From an uncultured Collinsella sp. (GTDB lineage Bacteria; Actinomycetota; Coriobacteriia; Coriobacteriales; Coriobacteriaceae), in contig CABRZY010000115.1 in assembly GCA_902475475.1 (NCBI GenBank), forward strand, positions 1 through 5,882: a stretch of 5,882 nucleotides of DNA, in the 5' to 3' direction. The stretch's first letter is position 1. Every line of letters begins with the position of its first letter. Of the stretch, positions 4,995-5,882 are shown piece after piece. The notes below the pieces were generated by a model. The model saw only the letters and a list, made by a program, of their open reading frames with translations, was not told the origin of the DNA and made no database searches. The position numbers and the translations under genes are program-made.

Positions 4995-5882
4995 ATGTCG
5001 GAAAATATGGAGCAGCCGTTGCCATCCACGTTTGAGGAGTTCAACGAGCAGCGCAAGGCGGCGTTTATTCGCGTTAAGGATTACAAGCAGGCGGGCAATC
5101 GCCTGGTCGGCTTTTTGTGCAGCTATACGCCGCTCGAGATTATCGATGCAGCGGGCGCCTCGAGCGTGGCGCTGTGCGGTACGTCCGATGAGGTGATTCC
5201 CGAGGCCGAGAAGGTGCTGCCGGCTAACCTCTGCCCGCTCATCAAGTCGACGTACGGCTTTGCCTACTCGCAAAAGTGCCCGTTTACGTACTTTAGCGAC
5301 ATGATCATCGGCGAGACCACCTGCGACGGCAAGAAGAAGATGTATGAGTTACTCAACGAGCTCAAGCGCACGCACATTCTGCACCTGCCGCAGGGTCGCG
5401 ATCGCGCCTACGAGCGTGAAGGCTGGTACGAGGAGTGCCGCCTGCTCAAAGAGGAGCTCGAGAACTTCTACGGCATTACGATTACCGACGATGACCTGCG
5501 CGCTGCCGTCCGTCGTCGCAACCGCTTGCGTGCGGCCCAGCTCGAGATGTTTGCGCTGCAGGCCAACCAGCCGGCGGCCATGAGCGGCGTCGACCTGATG
5601 AGCACCATGTTTGCCGGCACGTTCAGCTTTGATATCGAGGCCTATACGCAGCAGCTGGAGCAAAAGGTTGCCAAGCTGCGCGAGGCCTACGACGCGGGCG
5701 AGCGCCCGGTTGCGGCGGATGCCAAGCGCATTCTGATCACCGGTTGCCCGGTGGGCGGTGTGATCAACAAGATAGGTCGCACCATCGAGTCCAACGGCGG
5801 CGTGGTCGTGTGCATGGACGACTGCTCGGGCGAGCGCACGGCGGCCATGATGATCGATCCGGAGGCTCCCGACATCCTGCGC
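4995..5882 (+). CDS. 2-hydroxyacyl-CoA dehydratase superfamily protein, double-cubane-cluster type (YjiM-like), second copy (3' end outside window)
   Basis: The first 296 residues are visible and the frame is still open at the right edge; about 80-100 residues are probably missing. It is a paralogue of the preceding gene, with cysteines in the same order and nearly the same spacing: Cys42 (LCSYTPLE), Cys80 (ANLCPLIKS), Cys95 (KCPF), Cys110 (GETTCDGKKK) and Cys277 (DDCSG). The sixth expected cysteine lies beyond the window. It is closer to YjiM than the first copy: it lacks the long N-terminal extension and keeps ITGCPVGG (Cys251), where the first copy has YTGTPMA. It should bind an Fe-S cluster and accept electrons from an ATP-dependent activator. 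Both copies lie on the same strand, 154 nt apart with no evident promoter between, so they are probably co-transcribed and might form a heterodimer. Independent homodimers are equally possible. The substrate is unknown. Confidence 0.86.
   Translation, partial: MSENMEQPLPSTFEEFNEQRKAAFIRVKDYKQAGNRLVGFLCSYTPLEIIDAAGASSVALCGTSDEVIPEAEKVLPANLCPLIKSTYGFAYSQKCPFTYFSDMIIGETTCDGKKKMYELLNELKRTHILHLPQGRDRAYEREGWYEECRLLKEELENFYGITITDDDLRAAVRRRNRLRAAQLEMFALQANQPAAMSGVDLMSTMFAGTFSFDIEAYTQQLEQKVAKLREAYDAGERPVAADAKRILITGCPVGGVINKIGRTIESNGGVVVCMDDCSGERTAAMMIDPEAPDILR

Overview
The window looks like a high-GC, anaerobic, gut-type actinobacterium, most plausibly a member of the Coriobacteriia such as Collinsella. 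That placement is an inference from base composition, strong Shine-Dalgarno sites and gene content; no marker gene is present to prove it. All convincing genes lie on the + strand and form two blocks separated by a 429-bp regulatory gap.

Block 1 (3-3127) is a molybdate ABC importer, modA-modB-modC: the C-terminal half of the extracytoplasmic binding protein, a permease and the ATPase. The genes are tightly packed, with a 3-nt gap between modB and modC. The permease is unusual. A signal peptide and a roughly 185-residue extracytoplasmic domain precede the normal ModB membrane core, and about 60 polar residues follow it, so the protein is about twice the usual length. The ATPase has every nucleotide-binding motif but an unusual C-terminal domain.

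The gap (3128-3556) holds a GC-rich hairpin just after modC, then an extended -10 promoter surrounded by four GTTGA/TCAAC half-sites. After the promoter comes a leader of about 250 nt. It contains a 22-codon ORF with a near-perfect ribosome binding site, a strong hairpin overlapping the end of that ORF, a closed multi-branch RNA candidate, and a small hairpin that can hide the ribosome binding site of the next gene. Together this looks like dedicated post-initiation control of block 2.

Block 2 (3557-5882) is a tandem pair of paralogous 2-hydroxyacyl-CoA dehydratase (HgdB/BcrC superfamily) proteins. They most resemble the YjiM / double-cubane-cluster group. The first copy has six cysteines in family motifs; the second has the first five at nearly the same spacing and then runs off the window. 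Such proteins receive low-potential electrons from an ATP-hydrolysing activator (HgdC/YjiL type), which is not in this window and may lie beyond its right edge. A 102-bp nested palindrome separates the two genes. Because block 2 has its own promoter and leader, its link to molybdate uptake is only adjacency.
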